A DNA stretch of 64,000 nt, from positions 228,478 through 292,477 of the forward strand of contig CAWFFB010000015.1 of NCBI GenBank assembly GCA_963814975.1, given 5' to 3'. Shown piece by piece: positions 8,855-17,267 of the stretch. The notes beneath the pieces are model-generated. The model was not told where the DNA came from, searched no databases, and worked only from the letters and a program-made list of their open reading frames with translations. Positions within the stretch are counted from its first letter, which is position 1, and each line of letters starts with the position of its first letter. Both the position numbers and the translations under genes were made by a program. This DNA is from CAVUXJ01 sp963814975. Lineage in GTDB: Bacteria > Acidobacteriota > Vicinamibacteria > Vicinamibacterales > CAVVIG01.

Positions 8855-9030
8855 CGATGGCCAGGTTTCCTGACTCGCAGATCAACACGACGCTCTCCTT
8901 GCGTCTTCCCAGGCACCAGGCCCAGTGACGGGGTCCGGACACGACCCGTTGCAGAGCGCCGCTAGCCGCTTACAGTGGCGGGACCGTGTGGGTTTTCCAC
9001 CCACTTCGCGTGGCCGCCGGGGCGAGCGTC
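8855..9030 (-). promoter_or_regulatory. Cobalamin riboswitch
   Basis: Read on the minus strand, the hallmark B12-box region lies at 8859-8879 (GAGTCAGGAAACCTGGCC). GCCACTGTAAGCGG lies near 8965-8979, and GGTGGAAAACCCAC with CGGTCCCGCCACTG around 8976-9005. These are the conserved core elements of adenosylcobalamin-sensing RNA. The 5' boundary is estimated, and the P1 stem may reach about 9075. It sits about 70 bases before the btuB remnant and would repress the whole B12 uptake operon when cobalamin is plentiful. Confidence 0.92.
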
Positions 9031-9177
9031 GGTTTGTCGCGCCGCCGCCGATTACGTGGCAAGGCGCGTCCGCTAATATAGCAGGGTTGCCTCCACTGCG
9101 GCTTTCTGCATAACATAGACGTTCGTGTCCGCGTCAAGGGCACGTACCTGCACCGACCGTCAATCCAAGAGGGCTGC

Positions 9178-9681
9178 ATGAGCAAGAGTTCGACTGTCAC
9201 CGTCCGCGAGAAGCCTGTTGAAGAGGTGGCTTCAGCGAAGCTCGGGGGCCTTACGATTCACGGCGAGACCATCATGGTCTCCACGGATCAGCGGATCGAG
9301 CTCGTCGATCTGACGAACAAGGTGATGGAGTTCGTCCGCCATTTCAATATCCGCGAGGGGCTCGTCAGTCTCTGGTCGATGCACACAACCTGCACGCTGT
9401 TCATCAACGAATTCCAGACCGCCCTGTTATCGGATATGAAGCGCTTCCTCGAGCAGATGGTGGCGCGGGACGCCGAGTGGCTGCACAACGACCCGGAGCA
9501 TTCCGACTGCGATCGGATGAATGCCGACTCGCATTTGCGTGCGCTGCTTCTCGGCCATAGCTTGACGCTTCAGGTCAGCGGCGGCGAAGTCGTGCTCGGG
9601 CAGTGGCAGCGCATTCTGATGGCGGAGCTCGACGGCCCGCGTGCGCGGTCGTTGCGGATACAAATCTTCGGCGTCTCGTGA
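9178..9681 (+). CDS. yjbQ: YjbQ/UPF0047 family protein
   Basis: A 167-residue protein of the YjbQ family, reported in E. coli to have weak thiamine-phosphate synthase activity. The signature blocks are present: MHTTCTLFINE near residue 63, a DRMNADSHLRALLLG segment, and LGQWQRILMAELDGPR followed by a closing strand. The first 25 residues are a variable extension. The ATG at 9178 follows AGAGGG. It stands between the divergent cobalamin riboswitch and mqnE; its physiological role is not shown by the context. Confidence 0.85.
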   Translation: MSKSSTVTVREKPVEEVASAKLGGLTIHGETIMVSTDQRIELVDLTNKVMEFVRHFNIREGLVSLWSMHTTCTLFINEFQTALLSDMKRFLEQMVARDAEWLHNDPEHSDCDRMNADSHLRALLLGHSLTLQVSGGEVVLGQWQRILMAELDGPRARSLRIQIFGVS

Positions 9682-9777
9682 CCCTCGAGACGTGAAATCT
9701 GGTCAGTGCGACATCTGGTCTTGCAAGAGACCGATCAACGACTCGATGTGACTCATTGACTAGATGATCAGGTTCAG

Positions 9778-10881
9778 ATGCTTCCCCGCCTCGCTCGAGC
9801 CGGCCTGACCGATATCGCCGAAAAACTCGAGGCCGGTGTTCGACTTGATCTCTCCGACGGGACGCGGCTCTTCGAGTCTCCCGATCTCCTGACCGTCGGA
9901 TGGCTGGCCAACCGCGAGCGCGAGCGGCGCCACGGCGATCGCACGTATTTCAACCACAACATCCGGCTCGAAGCGACGAACGTGTGCGTCGCCAGTTGCC
10001 TGTTCTGCTCCTTCGCCCGCCTGAAACCGGGCGACCCGGGCGCTTACACGATGTCGCTCGAGGAAGCGTGGGAGAAGCTCCGTTCCCGCAGTCACCAGGC
10101 GCTCACCGAAGTCCACGTGGTGAACGGGCTGCACCCGGATCTGCCGTTCGACTACTACACTGAGCTGCTGCGGGGCTTCAAACGGATCCGTCCGGACATC
10201 CACCTGAAGTGCTTCACCGCGGTCGAGATCGCGTTCTTTGCCGACTTGTATGGGAAGACCGACGAGCAGGTGCTCCGCGAGCTCATGGCCGCCGGGCTCG
10301 ACTCGCTTCCAGGCGGAGGGGCGGAGATCTTCGCAGAACGGGTGCGGCGCAAGATCGCACACGACAAGTGCGGGACCGACCGATACCTCGATATACACCG
10401 CATCGCGCATCGTCTGGGCCTGCGCTCGAACGTGACGATGCTCTATGGTCACATCGAAACGGCGGCGGAGCGGGTCGACCACATGCTCCGGGCGCGCACG
10501 CTTCAGGACGAGACGGGCGGGTTCCAGGCCTTCATCCCGCTCGCATTTCATCCCGACAATAATCAGATGCGGAAGCTGCCGCCGCCGAGCGCCACCGACA
10601 CCCTGCGGGTGCATGCGGTCGCCCGTCTGATGCTCGACAACATTCCACATGTGAAGGCGTTCTGGATTGCGACGGGTATCGAGGTGGCACAGACCGCGCT
10701 GTGGTTCGGCGTGGACGATCTCGACGGGACCGTGCAGGAGGAGAAGATTTACCATATGGCTGGGGCGCGCACGCCCGTGTCGATGACGACACGGGAAATC
10801 GCCCGGCTTGTCAGGGCTGCCGGCCGCGAGCCGATCGAGCGGGACACCCTCTATCGAACCGTGGCGCGGGCGGCGTCGTAG
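9778..10881 (+). CDS. mqnE: Aminofutalosine synthase MqnE
   Basis: A 367-residue radical SAM enzyme of the futalosine menaquinone pathway that joins the chorismate-derived enolpyruvyl benzoate to SAM to make aminofutalosine. The CX3CX2C cluster motif is CVASCLFC near residue 75. HVVNGLHPDLPFDYY, LKCFTAVEIAFFA and GGGAEIF are typical of MqnE, and REPIERDTLY closes the protein. MqnC is a close relative, but the HVVNGLHP and C-terminal blocks favour MqnE. The neighbouring mqnD supports the pathway. Confidence 0.88.
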   Translation: MLPRLARAGLTDIAEKLEAGVRLDLSDGTRLFESPDLLTVGWLANRERERRHGDRTYFNHNIRLEATNVCVASCLFCSFARLKPGDPGAYTMSLEEAWEKLRSRSHQALTEVHVVNGLHPDLPFDYYTELLRGFKRIRPDIHLKCFTAVEIAFFADLYGKTDEQVLRELMAAGLDSLPGGGAEIFAERVRRKIAHDKCGTDRYLDIHRIAHRLGLRSNVTMLYGHIETAAERVDHMLRARTLQDETGGFQAFIPLAFHPDNNQMRKLPPPSATDTLRVHAVARLMLDNIPHVKAFWIATGIEVAQTALWFGVDDLDGTVQEEKIYHMAGARTPVSMTTREIARLVRAAGREPIERDTLYRTVARAAS

Positions 10882-10928
10882 AAGGTCGGGGGAATGCCGA
10901 AGCCGGGGTCGGTGTTATACTTATAGCG

Positions 10929-10966
10929 GCCAAGCTTCGTGAAGGATTGACGGGGCTTGGCTTTTT
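10929..10966 (+). terminator. Rho-independent terminator after mqnE
   Basis: GCCAAGC at 10929-10935 pairs perfectly with GCTTGGC at 10955-10961, followed by five T residues. The loop holds a small inner TTCGTGAA hairpin. It lies 48 bases after the mqnE stop. A TATACT hexamer at 10916-10921 is just upstream, so it could also act as a leader attenuator for nadA. Confidence 0.65.
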
Positions 10967-10978
10967 CGTGACCCGCGC

Positions 10979-10996
10979 TTGCGAAAAGTTTCACAA
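10979..10996. promoter_or_regulatory. Candidate Rex operator upstream of nadA
   Basis: The 18-mer TTGCGAAAAGTTTCACAA differs at one position from the Rex consensus TTGTGAA-N4-TTCACAA, an inverted repeat with A/T-rich centre. It ends 17 bases before the nadA ATG. Rex senses the NADH/NAD+ ratio, so control of NAD synthesis is logical. The assignment is by motif only. Confidence 0.55.
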
Positions 10997-11013
10997 AGCG
11001 CACAGGAACCTCA

Positions 11014-12144
11014 ATGCTGCTTCCAGTTCTCACGGCTTACGAGAAGGAGCACCTGGCCGAACGGCAGGCGTTGCCCGAGCGCTACATCGGCCTCACCGAT
11101 GCGGAGATGGACGTCCGCATCGCCGCCGCCAGAGCCGCGCTGGGCCGCCGGCTCGTCATCCTCGGCCATCACTATCAGCGTGACGAGGTGATCAAGTTCG
11201 CCGACTATACCGGCGACTCGTACAAGCTCGCTCAACAGGTCGGCAGACATCAGGACGCCGAGTTCATCGTTTTTTGCGGCGTCCATTTCATGGCGGAAAG
11301 CGCCGATGTGTTGAGCGGCGAGCATCAGCAGGTGATTCTGCCGGATCTCGCCGCCGGATGCTCGATGGCCGACATGGTCGATCCCGAGCAGCTCGAGATG
11401 TGCTGGAACGACCTCGATCAGATGGGGATCTCTCCGGTCGTGCCGGTCACCTACATCAATTCCGCGGCCTCGATCAAGGCGTTCTGCGGCGAACGGGGCG
11501 GCGTGGTCTGCACGTCGTCGAACGCCGCAGCGACGTTGAAGTGGGCCTGGGAGCGCGGCGAGCGGATTCTGTTCCTGCCGGACCAGCATCTGGGCCGCAA
11601 CACAGCTTACAAGATGGGTGTGCCGCTCGATCAGATGGTCGTGTGGGATCCGAACGAGATCTGGGGCGGTCTCGAACCAGAGGCGGTGAACCAGGCGCGC
11701 ATCATCCTGTGGAACGGCCACTGCTCGGTGCACACGCGCTTCACCGTGCGGCAGATCGAGAACATCCGGACGCAGAATCCTGGCGTTCGCGTGATCGTCC
11801 ACCCCGAAGTGCCGTGGGAGGTCGTGCAGGCAGCCGACGACTCGGGGTCGACCGAGTACATCATCAACCAGGTGAAGGCGAGTCCGATCGGATCGGTCTG
11901 GGCGGTCGGCACCGAGATTCACCTGGTCAGCCGCCTCGGGCGCGACGTCGCTCCGGATCGCACCGTTCTGTCACTCGATCAATTCGGGTGCCTCTGCTCG
12001 ACGATGTTCCGCGTGTCACCCAATCACCTGCTGTGGATCCTCGAGGGGCTGGTGGCCGGCGATGTGCACAACCGGATCGTCGTGCCCTCAGACCAGAAGC
12101 GCTGGACGAAGGTCGCCCTCGATCGCATGCTGTCCATCCAATAG
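11014..12144 (+). CDS. nadA: Quinolinate synthase A (NadA)
   Basis: A 376-residue [4Fe-4S] quinolinate synthase that condenses iminoaspartate with dihydroxyacetone phosphate in de novo NAD synthesis. GHHYQRDEVIKFADYTGDSYKLA, FCGVHFMAESAD, LPDLAAGCSMADM, YINSAASIKA and WNGHCSVHTRF are family blocks. Candidate cluster Cys residues lie in AAGCSM, GHCSVH and the late GCLCSTMF. An AGGA sits before the ATG. nadB and nadC are not in the window. A Rex-like site lies immediately upstream. Confidence 0.93.
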   Translation: MLLPVLTAYEKEHLAERQALPERYIGLTDAEMDVRIAAARAALGRRLVILGHHYQRDEVIKFADYTGDSYKLAQQVGRHQDAEFIVFCGVHFMAESADVLSGEHQQVILPDLAAGCSMADMVDPEQLEMCWNDLDQMGISPVVPVTYINSAASIKAFCGERGGVVCTSSNAAATLKWAWERGERILFLPDQHLGRNTAYKMGVPLDQMVVWDPNEIWGGLEPEAVNQARIILWNGHCSVHTRFTVRQIENIRTQNPGVRVIVHPEVPWEVVQAADDSGSTEYIINQVKASPIGSVWAVGTEIHLVSRLGRDVAPDRTVLSLDQFGCLCSTMFRVSPNHLLWILEGLVAGDVHNRIVVPSDQKRWTKVALDRMLSIQ

Positions 12145-12262
12145 CCCTCCAGCTTGCCCTTCCGGGCGGGCAGAAGTACGATCCGCCGGTTCCACAATCG
12201 ACCGGCTCTTCGCCAAGCTCAGGCCCTGAGCCAGGTTGAAGGGCGACAAGGAGGAACGTTCG

Positions 12263-12863
12263 ATGGCTCACTCGCTTCCGCCGCTTCCGTACCCGTTAGA
12301 TGCGCTCGAACCGCACATCGACGCAAAGACCATGGAGATTCATCACGGGAAACACCATGGGGCCTACGTCAACAACCTGAACGCCGCGCTGGAGAAGCAT
12401 CCCGAGCTGCAGTCGAAAAGCGCCGAGGATCTGATCCGCGACATCAACAGCGTGCCGGAGGACATCCGTACCGCCGTCAGAAACAATGGTGGCGGTCATG
12501 TGAACCACACCATGTTCTGGCAGATCATGGGACCGAACGCCGGCGGCGCGCCGACCGGCGCCATCGCGGACGCGATCACGTCCTCGTTCGGCAATTTCGA
12601 GTCACTCAAGGAGCAGCTCGCGAAGGCCGGCGTCGGTCGCTTCGGCAGCGGCTGGGCGTGGGTCGATCGACAACGGCGGCAAGCTGACGATCGAGAGCAC
12701 CCCGAATCAGGACACCCCGATCATGGAAGGCAAGAAAGTCGTGTTCGGGATCGACGTGTGGGAGCACGCGTATTATCTGAAGTATCAGAACCGCAGACCG
12801 GACTACATCGCCGCATGGTGGAACGTCGTCAACTGGGCGGAAGTCAACAAGAGACTGCGCTGA
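12263..12863 (+). CDS. sodB: Fe/Mn superoxide dismutase (frameshifted)
   Basis: A superoxide dismutase of about 200 residues. A strong AAGGAGGAA lies before the ATG at 12263. The N-terminus LPPLPYPLDALEPHIDAKTM, the metal His in KHHGAYVNNLN, and VNHTMFWQIM are typical. GSGWAW occurs near 12650. The frame changes at about 12662 and continues as DNGGKLTIESTPNQD, VFGIDVWEHAYYLKYQNRR and WWNVVNWAEVN to a TGA at 12861. With the shift repaired the protein is full length with all metal ligands, so an indel error or a very recent mutation is likely. Confidence 0.88.
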
Positions 12864-13651
12864 TCCTGTTCCTCTTCCTTTCACACCTCGGCCTGGGCAT
12901 CGTCTTCACGCTCGTCTTCGTTTCGCGGGAAGCGGGCGTGAAGTTCTTTCGATTCAACATGGGTCTGGCGGCGGTGCTGATCGGGTTCGCCTTCGCGCTT
13001 CGTCCAGCGGACCAGGGCGGAGCGCCCGCCAGGATCGCTGTTTACGCGCTTGCGGCCGCCGAAGCGGCAATCGTGCTGTACTGGGCGACGGTCGGCCGCC
13101 TGCTCGCCCGCGTGCGTCCGGCGATCGTCGCCACGGCCTGCATCGCCGGGCTGATCGCTCTCGTCGCGCAGGCTGTCGATGTCACCTCAGGGCGCCCGCC
13201 CACGATCCTGGGCCTGACAATCGCGAGCTTTCTGAGTTCGGCCGCTTTTCTGGGCGGCGCCTGCACGGCCATGATACTCGGACACTGGTACCTGGTCATT
13301 CCATCGCTGCCGGTTACGCACCTGCAGTCGATCGTCAAGCTGCATATGGCGTCGATGGTCGTGCGCGTCGCCGTTGTCACCGCCGCCGTCTTTTTCGCGA
13401 TTGCGACGTGGCAGCCCGGCCTCGGTCCGAGCTTCCGGCATTACATTCTGTCGGTGAGCGGGGTGTTTTTCTGGCAGCGCGTTCTCTTCGGCCTGGCCGG
13501 TCCCGCGCTGCTGTCGTATCTCACGTGGGAGACCGCAAAAATTCGTTCCACCCAGTCGGCGACGGGCATTCTGTACGTCGATTTCTTCACGGTCGTCGTC
13601 GGCGAGGTGCTGGCCAAGTATCTGCTGCTCGCGACGAGAGTCCCGGTGTAG
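12815..13651 (+). CDS. Multi-pass membrane protein, unknown function
   Basis: A protein of about 278 residues with eight or so hydrophobic helices, from ALILFLFLSHLGLGIVFTLV to the end. The open frame runs back into sodB only because of the sodB frameshift. The start I favour is the ATG at 12815, overlapping the sodB end by 49 bases; it might also begin close to the sodB stop. I do not recognise a named family. A conserved-looking SLPVTHLQSIVKLH loop in the middle and GPALLSYLTWETAKI near the end are the most distinctive parts. Close coupling to sodB suggests co-transcription. Confidence 0.65.
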   Translation: MVERRQLGGSQQETALILFLFLSHLGLGIVFTLVFVSREAGVKFFRFNMGLAAVLIGFAFALRPADQGGAPARIAVYALAAAEAAIVLYWATVGRLLARVRPAIVATACIAGLIALVAQAVDVTSGRPPTILGLTIASFLSSAAFLGGACTAMILGHWYLVIPSLPVTHLQSIVKLHMASMVVRVAVVTAAVFFAIATWQPGLGPSFRHYILSVSGVFFWQRVLFGLAGPALLSYLTWETAKIRSTQSATGILYVDFFTVVVGEVLAKYLLLATRVPV

Positions 13652-13732
13652 TACACTCAAAAGTCCGCCGAAAGATGGGCGTTACGCGGGACCCGCGGTG
13701 AAAGCGTAGTGTCCGGCTCGAGCTGGACGTTT

Positions 13733-13838
13733 GCGGGCTGCACCGCGGTCCGGAACCTGTGCAATCTCAGCCTACGAACCGCGTCAGGGCCGGAAGGCAG
13801 CAGCGCTAAGTAGATCCTGACATGTGCCGCAGGCCCTT
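13733..13838 (+). ncRNA. ffs: Signal recognition particle RNA, small bacterial type
   Basis: The universally conserved SRP apical loop is present: GTCAGGGCCGGAAGGCAGCA near 13783-13802, followed by GCGCTAAG. The flanks pair as a long hairpin, for example GGGCTGC (13735-13741) with GCAGGCCC (13829-13836). The size of about 105 bases fits the short 4.5S form. The ends are approximate. It lies just before dnaX, a common arrangement in bacteria. Confidence 0.88.
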
Positions 13839-13866
13839 CCGGGCCGCGGTTCAGTCCGTACCCCAG

Positions 13867-15540
13867 ATGCCCTACCAAGTCATCGCTCGCAAGTGGCGGC
13901 CGCAGAAGTTCGACGATATCGTCGGGCAGCAGGCGGTGACGCGAACGCTTCGGAACGCTCTGGCGAGCGGGCGTCTGGCCCAGGCATTTGTCTTCGCCGG
14001 GCCGCGGGGCGTCGGGAAGACCACCACCGCGCGCATTCTCGCGCGGGCATTGAACTGCCAGAACGGCCCCACACCCGACCCGTGCGGGACCTGCGATGCC
14101 TGCAAGGAAATTGCCGACGGGCGCGACATCGATGTCCTCGAGATCGACGCAGCCACCCACACCGGCATCGACAACGTCCGTGAAGTGATCATCAACGGCC
14201 TTTCGATCGTGCCGGTGAGGAACCGCTACAAGGTGTTCATCATCGACGAGGTCCACCAGCTCTCCACGCAGTCGTTCAACGCGCTGTTGAAATCGATCGA
14301 GGAGCCGCCGCCGCACGTGATCTTCATGATGGCGACCACCGAGCTCGAGAAAATTCCGGAGACGGTGCTGTCCCGCTCCCAGGTCTACGAGTTCCGCTCG
14401 ATTGGGACCAAGGCGATCGCCGATCAGCTCCGGCGGATCGTCGATGCCGAAGGCATTCAGGTCGGGGATGATTCGCTGCAGCTCATCGCTCGCGATGGCG
14501 AGGGCAGCATGCGCGACGCGCAGAGCAAGCTCGATCAGGTCATTGCGTTCACCGGGAGCACGATCGGCAGCGACGACGTGGGAGCGGTGCTCGGGCTCGT
14601 CGGCCGCGACCTCGTGCTCGATACGGTTCAGGCCGTCGCCGATGAAGATCTGCCCGCCGCGTTTCTGCTGGCGGGCCGATCGGTCGACATGGGCTACGAT
14701 TTGCGGCTCGTGTGCCGCGAGCTGTCGCGCGTCGTGCGCGATCTGCTGGTGCTCTCCGTCGACCCGACTCGTGCCCAGGATCCGGAGATCGCAGGAGAAG
14801 GAGAGCGCGAGCGGCTCAAGATGCTGGCCGGCCGCTTCTCGCGCGAGGACCTGCTCCGCGCGTTCGACCTGTTGACGCGCGCGGAGGCCGACATTCGCAC
14901 CGCCGCCCAGCCGCGCTATCACCTGGAGATGGCGTTGCTCCGCTGGATGCACCTCCGGAAGCTCATCTCGATCGAGGACCTGATCGCAGGTCTTCCCGTG
15001 ACGGGCAAGCCTCCCACGGCTCCGTCATCCGGCCGCACTCCAGAGCGGCCCGCGGCCACGACCTCGGCGGCGGGGTCGACCCCCATGCGGACTGCGCCGG
15101 CACCAGCGCCGACGCTGCCGCCGTCTCCGCCGGCACCGACCGCGCCTGGTGACGCCGGATTCAAGGACGCGCTGCTGGCCGAGATCCGGAAATCCAAGGC
15201 AGTCTTCTACAATACCGTGGTCGCGCAGGCGCAGAAGATCGAGGTGCAGGCCACCCGGGTGTCGTTCACCTTCTCTTCCGCACAGCGGACGCTGCGCGAT
15301 GTCTTCGAGCAGAACCGGCCGTGGCTCGAATCGCTCGCGCAGCAGGTGACCGGCCGGCAGATCGCCGTCACGAGTGCTCAGAGCCCTGAACCCGGCACCG
15401 CTGGCGCTCAGCCCGTCTTGGAGGCGCCGGTGAAGACCGACAGGAAGTCGACTCTCAAGGAGCAGGCGCTGGCGGATGCGAGCGTTCAGGCGCTGCTCGA
15501 AGTGTTTCCAGCAGAAATCCGGGACGTCGAGGAAATGTGA
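13867..15540 (+). CDS. dnaX: DNA polymerase III gamma/tau subunit
   Basis: A 557-residue clamp-loader ATPase. It starts MPYQVIARKWRPQKFDDIVGQ, has Walker A GPRGVGKTTTA at about residue 45, a four-Cys zinc module (CQNG...CGTCDAC), VFIIDEVHQLS as Walker B, and the SRC-like motif LSRSQVYEF. A Pro/Ala-rich linker lies near residues 380-430 before a C-terminal tau-like domain. The ATG at 13867 is chosen over an upstream in-frame ATG at 13822 because the latter falls in the SRP RNA. It forms a dnaX-ybaB-recR unit with the next two genes. Confidence 0.93.
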   Translation: MPYQVIARKWRPQKFDDIVGQQAVTRTLRNALASGRLAQAFVFAGPRGVGKTTTARILARALNCQNGPTPDPCGTCDACKEIADGRDIDVLEIDAATHTGIDNVREVIINGLSIVPVRNRYKVFIIDEVHQLSTQSFNALLKSIEEPPPHVIFMMATTELEKIPETVLSRSQVYEFRSIGTKAIADQLRRIVDAEGIQVGDDSLQLIARDGEGSMRDAQSKLDQVIAFTGSTIGSDDVGAVLGLVGRDLVLDTVQAVADEDLPAAFLLAGRSVDMGYDLRLVCRELSRVVRDLLVLSVDPTRAQDPEIAGEGERERLKMLAGRFSREDLLRAFDLLTRAEADIRTAAQPRYHLEMALLRWMHLRKLISIEDLIAGLPVTGKPPTAPSSGRTPERPAATTSAAGSTPMRTAPAPAPTLPPSPPAPTAPGDAGFKDALLAEIRKSKAVFYNTVVAQAQKIEVQATRVSFTFSSAQRTLRDVFEQNRPWLESLAQQVTGRQIAVTSAQSPEPGTAGAQPVLEAPVKTDRKSTLKEQALADASVQALLEVFPAEIRDVEEM

Positions 15541-15554
15541 ACAGCGAGCGTACC

Positions 15555-15842
15555 ATGAACATTCAGCAGATGATGAAGCAGGCGCAGCAGATGCAGGAGC
15601 GCCTGCAGAAGCAGATGGCGGAGCTCAAAGTCGAGGCCAGTGCGGGCGGCGGCATGGTCACGGTGGTCGTCAACGGCTCGAAGCAGATTCAGTCGCTCAA
15701 GATCGATCCGGAGGTGGTCTCGAAGGAGGATGTCGAGATGCTTCAGGACCTGATTGTCGCGGCCGTCAACGATGCCCAGCGCAAGGTCGACGAGGAAATG
15801 GCGCAGAAAATGGGCGGCATGATGCCGGGTTTCAAACTGTGA
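15555..15842 (+). CDS. ybaB: Nucleoid-associated protein YbaB/EbfC
   Basis: A 95-residue YbaB/EbfC family DNA-binding protein. MNIQQMMKQAQQMQERLQKQ forms the first helix, followed by GGGMVTVVVNGSKQIQSLKID and the C-terminal helix LQDLIVAAVNDAQRKV; the end MGGMMPGFK is typical. The ATG at 15555 is preferred over one at 15537. It lies 14 bases after dnaX and before recR, the classic gene order. Confidence 0.92.
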   Translation: MNIQQMMKQAQQMQERLQKQMAELKVEASAGGGMVTVVVNGSKQIQSLKIDPEVVSKEDVEMLQDLIVAAVNDAQRKVDEEMAQKMGGMMPGFKL

Positions 15843-15849
15843 ACGCTGT

Positions 15850-15952
15850 AAGTCTGAAACCTGAAGTCTGAAACCTGATCAGACTTCAGATTTGAGGTTT
15901 GAGACTCGCGGCCTGTTCAGACTTGAGATTTCAGACTTGAGACTTGAGAGTC
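15850..15952. repeat. Heptamer tandem array between ybaB and recR
   Basis: Thirteen 7-base units in register: (AAGTCTG AAACCTG) twice, then from 15880 CAGACTT, CAGATTT, GAGGTTT, GAGACTC, a 10-base break, and from 15918 CAGACTT, GAGATTT, CAGACTT, GAGACTT, GAGAGTC. AAGTCTG is the reverse complement of CAGACTT, so the two halves can pair into a long hairpin. Confidence 0.7.
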
Positions 15953-15965
15953 TTCTTATTACCCG

Positions 15966-16559
15966 ATGCCCCTACCCGACCCCTTCGTCAGACTGATCGA
16001 GGAACTGCAGCGCCTCCCCGGTATCGGGCCGAAGGGTGCTCAGCGGCTCGCCTTTTTCCTGCTCAAGACCCCACGCGAGCAGACCGATCAGCTCGTCAAT
16101 GCGATTCACGACGTGAAGGAACGCATCACCTATTGCTCCGAGTGCAGCAACATCACCGATTCTGACCCGTGCGCCTATTGCCGAAACGAGGACCGCGATC
16201 ATCACGTGATCTGTGTCGTCGAAGAGCCGCAGAACGTCGCGGTCATCGAGAAGACACGTGAGTTCAAGGGCGTCTACCACGTCCTGATGGGCGCGCTGTC
16301 GCCGCTGCAGGGCATCGGACCCGACGAGCTCAAGATCAAGGGCCTGCTCGCGCGCATCGGCGACGGCGTTTCCGAGGTGATTCTCGCCACGAACCCGAAC
16401 GTGGAAGGCGAAGCCACCGCGATCTACCTGGCGCGGCTGCTCAAGCCGCTCGGCGTCCGCGTGACGCGCATCGCCATGGGCGTGCCGGTCGGCAGCGACC
16501 TTGAGTACGCCGACGAGGTGACAATGCATAAGGCGCTCGAGGGACGGCGCGAGGTCTAG
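15966..16559 (+). CDS. recR: Recombination protein RecR
   Basis: A 197-residue RecR that acts with RecO/RecF in loading RecA at gaps. The N-terminal helix-hairpin-helix is PGIGPKGAQRLAFFLL. A four-Cys zinc finger lies at CSECSNITDSDPCAYC. The Toprim domain starts VICVVEEPQNVAVIEK and includes ATNPNVEGEATA. The C-terminal Walker-B-like region GVRVTRIAMGVPVGSDLEYAD is intact. It is the third gene of the dnaX-ybaB-recR unit. Confidence 0.94.
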   Translation: MPLPDPFVRLIEELQRLPGIGPKGAQRLAFFLLKTPREQTDQLVNAIHDVKERITYCSECSNITDSDPCAYCRNEDRDHHVICVVEEPQNVAVIEKTREFKGVYHVLMGALSPLQGIGPDELKIKGLLARIGDGVSEVILATNPNVEGEATAIYLARLLKPLGVRVTRIAMGVPVGSDLEYADEVTMHKALEGRREV

Positions 16560-16564
16560 CCCAC

Positions 16565-17179
16565 GTGATGCTGCCGCACGGGTACGAGCTGCCAGCCGCT
16601 GTCTTCCTCGTCGTGAGCGGAGCGCTCACCTGTTTTGCCGGGTACAGACTGTTCCGGATCGTTCTCGCCATCTACGGGCTCATTCTCGGCGCCATGCTGG
16701 CAAGCTCGATTGTCGGTGTCAGCAACACTCTCGGGATGGTGGTGGCGGCTCTCGCGGGCGGCGTGGTCGGCGCGCTGATCCTGGTCCTCGCGTATTTCAT
16801 CGGGATCGCACTCGCCGGCGCCGGCCTTGGTGCGCTGGTCACGCACATGATCTGGAGCCAGATCGCGAACGAGGATCCGGCCGCGTTGGCGATCGCGCTG
16901 GCGTCCATGGCGGGGGCGGTTTCGGCGATGCTTCTGCAGCGCTACGTCATCGTCGTTTCCACCGCGTTCGCCGGGGCATGGACCATCCTGGTTGGCGCAG
17001 TCGCGATTGCCGGCGACCTCGCCAACCGAAGTACCGTTCATGCCGCGCCAGGCGGCGATCCGTGGATTCTCTACCCGCTCAGTCCGGCACCGGGCCAGCG
17101 ATGGGTACCGGTGGCGTGGGTGATTCTCGGTGTCATTGGCACCGCAGTCCAACTCGGCATTACCGCTAAGAAGCGCTGA
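16565..17179 (+). CDS. DUF4203-like membrane protein
   Basis: A protein of about 204 residues with some seven hydrophobic helices rich in Gly and Ala (GGVVGALILVLAYFIGIALAG). The segment CFAGYRLFRIVLAIYGLILGAM resembles the start of DUF4203/TMEM198-type proteins, whose role is unknown. It starts five bases after recR with GTG (16565) or ATG (16568), so it may be co-transcribed. Family assignment is from pattern memory only. Confidence 0.6.
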   Translation: MMLPHGYELPAAVFLVVSGALTCFAGYRLFRIVLAIYGLILGAMLASSIVGVSNTLGMVVAALAGGVVGALILVLAYFIGIALAGAGLGALVTHMIWSQIANEDPAALAIALASMAGAVSAMLLQRYVIVVSTAFAGAWTILVGAVAIAGDLANRSTVHAAPGGDPWILYPLSPAPGQRWVPVAWVILGVIGTAVQLGITAKKR

Positions 17180-17267
17180 TCCTGTCGGGCGCCCTCCGCG
17201 GCACGGCACGTGCACGTCTCCTGAGGTTCGGCTGTGGTTCTCACGCAGCCGACATTGGAGGACGGAA

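Noticed and set aside
12154..12687. Plus-strand frame overlapping sodB
   Set aside because: Out-of-frame shadow of sodB rich in Arg; sodB itself is clear.
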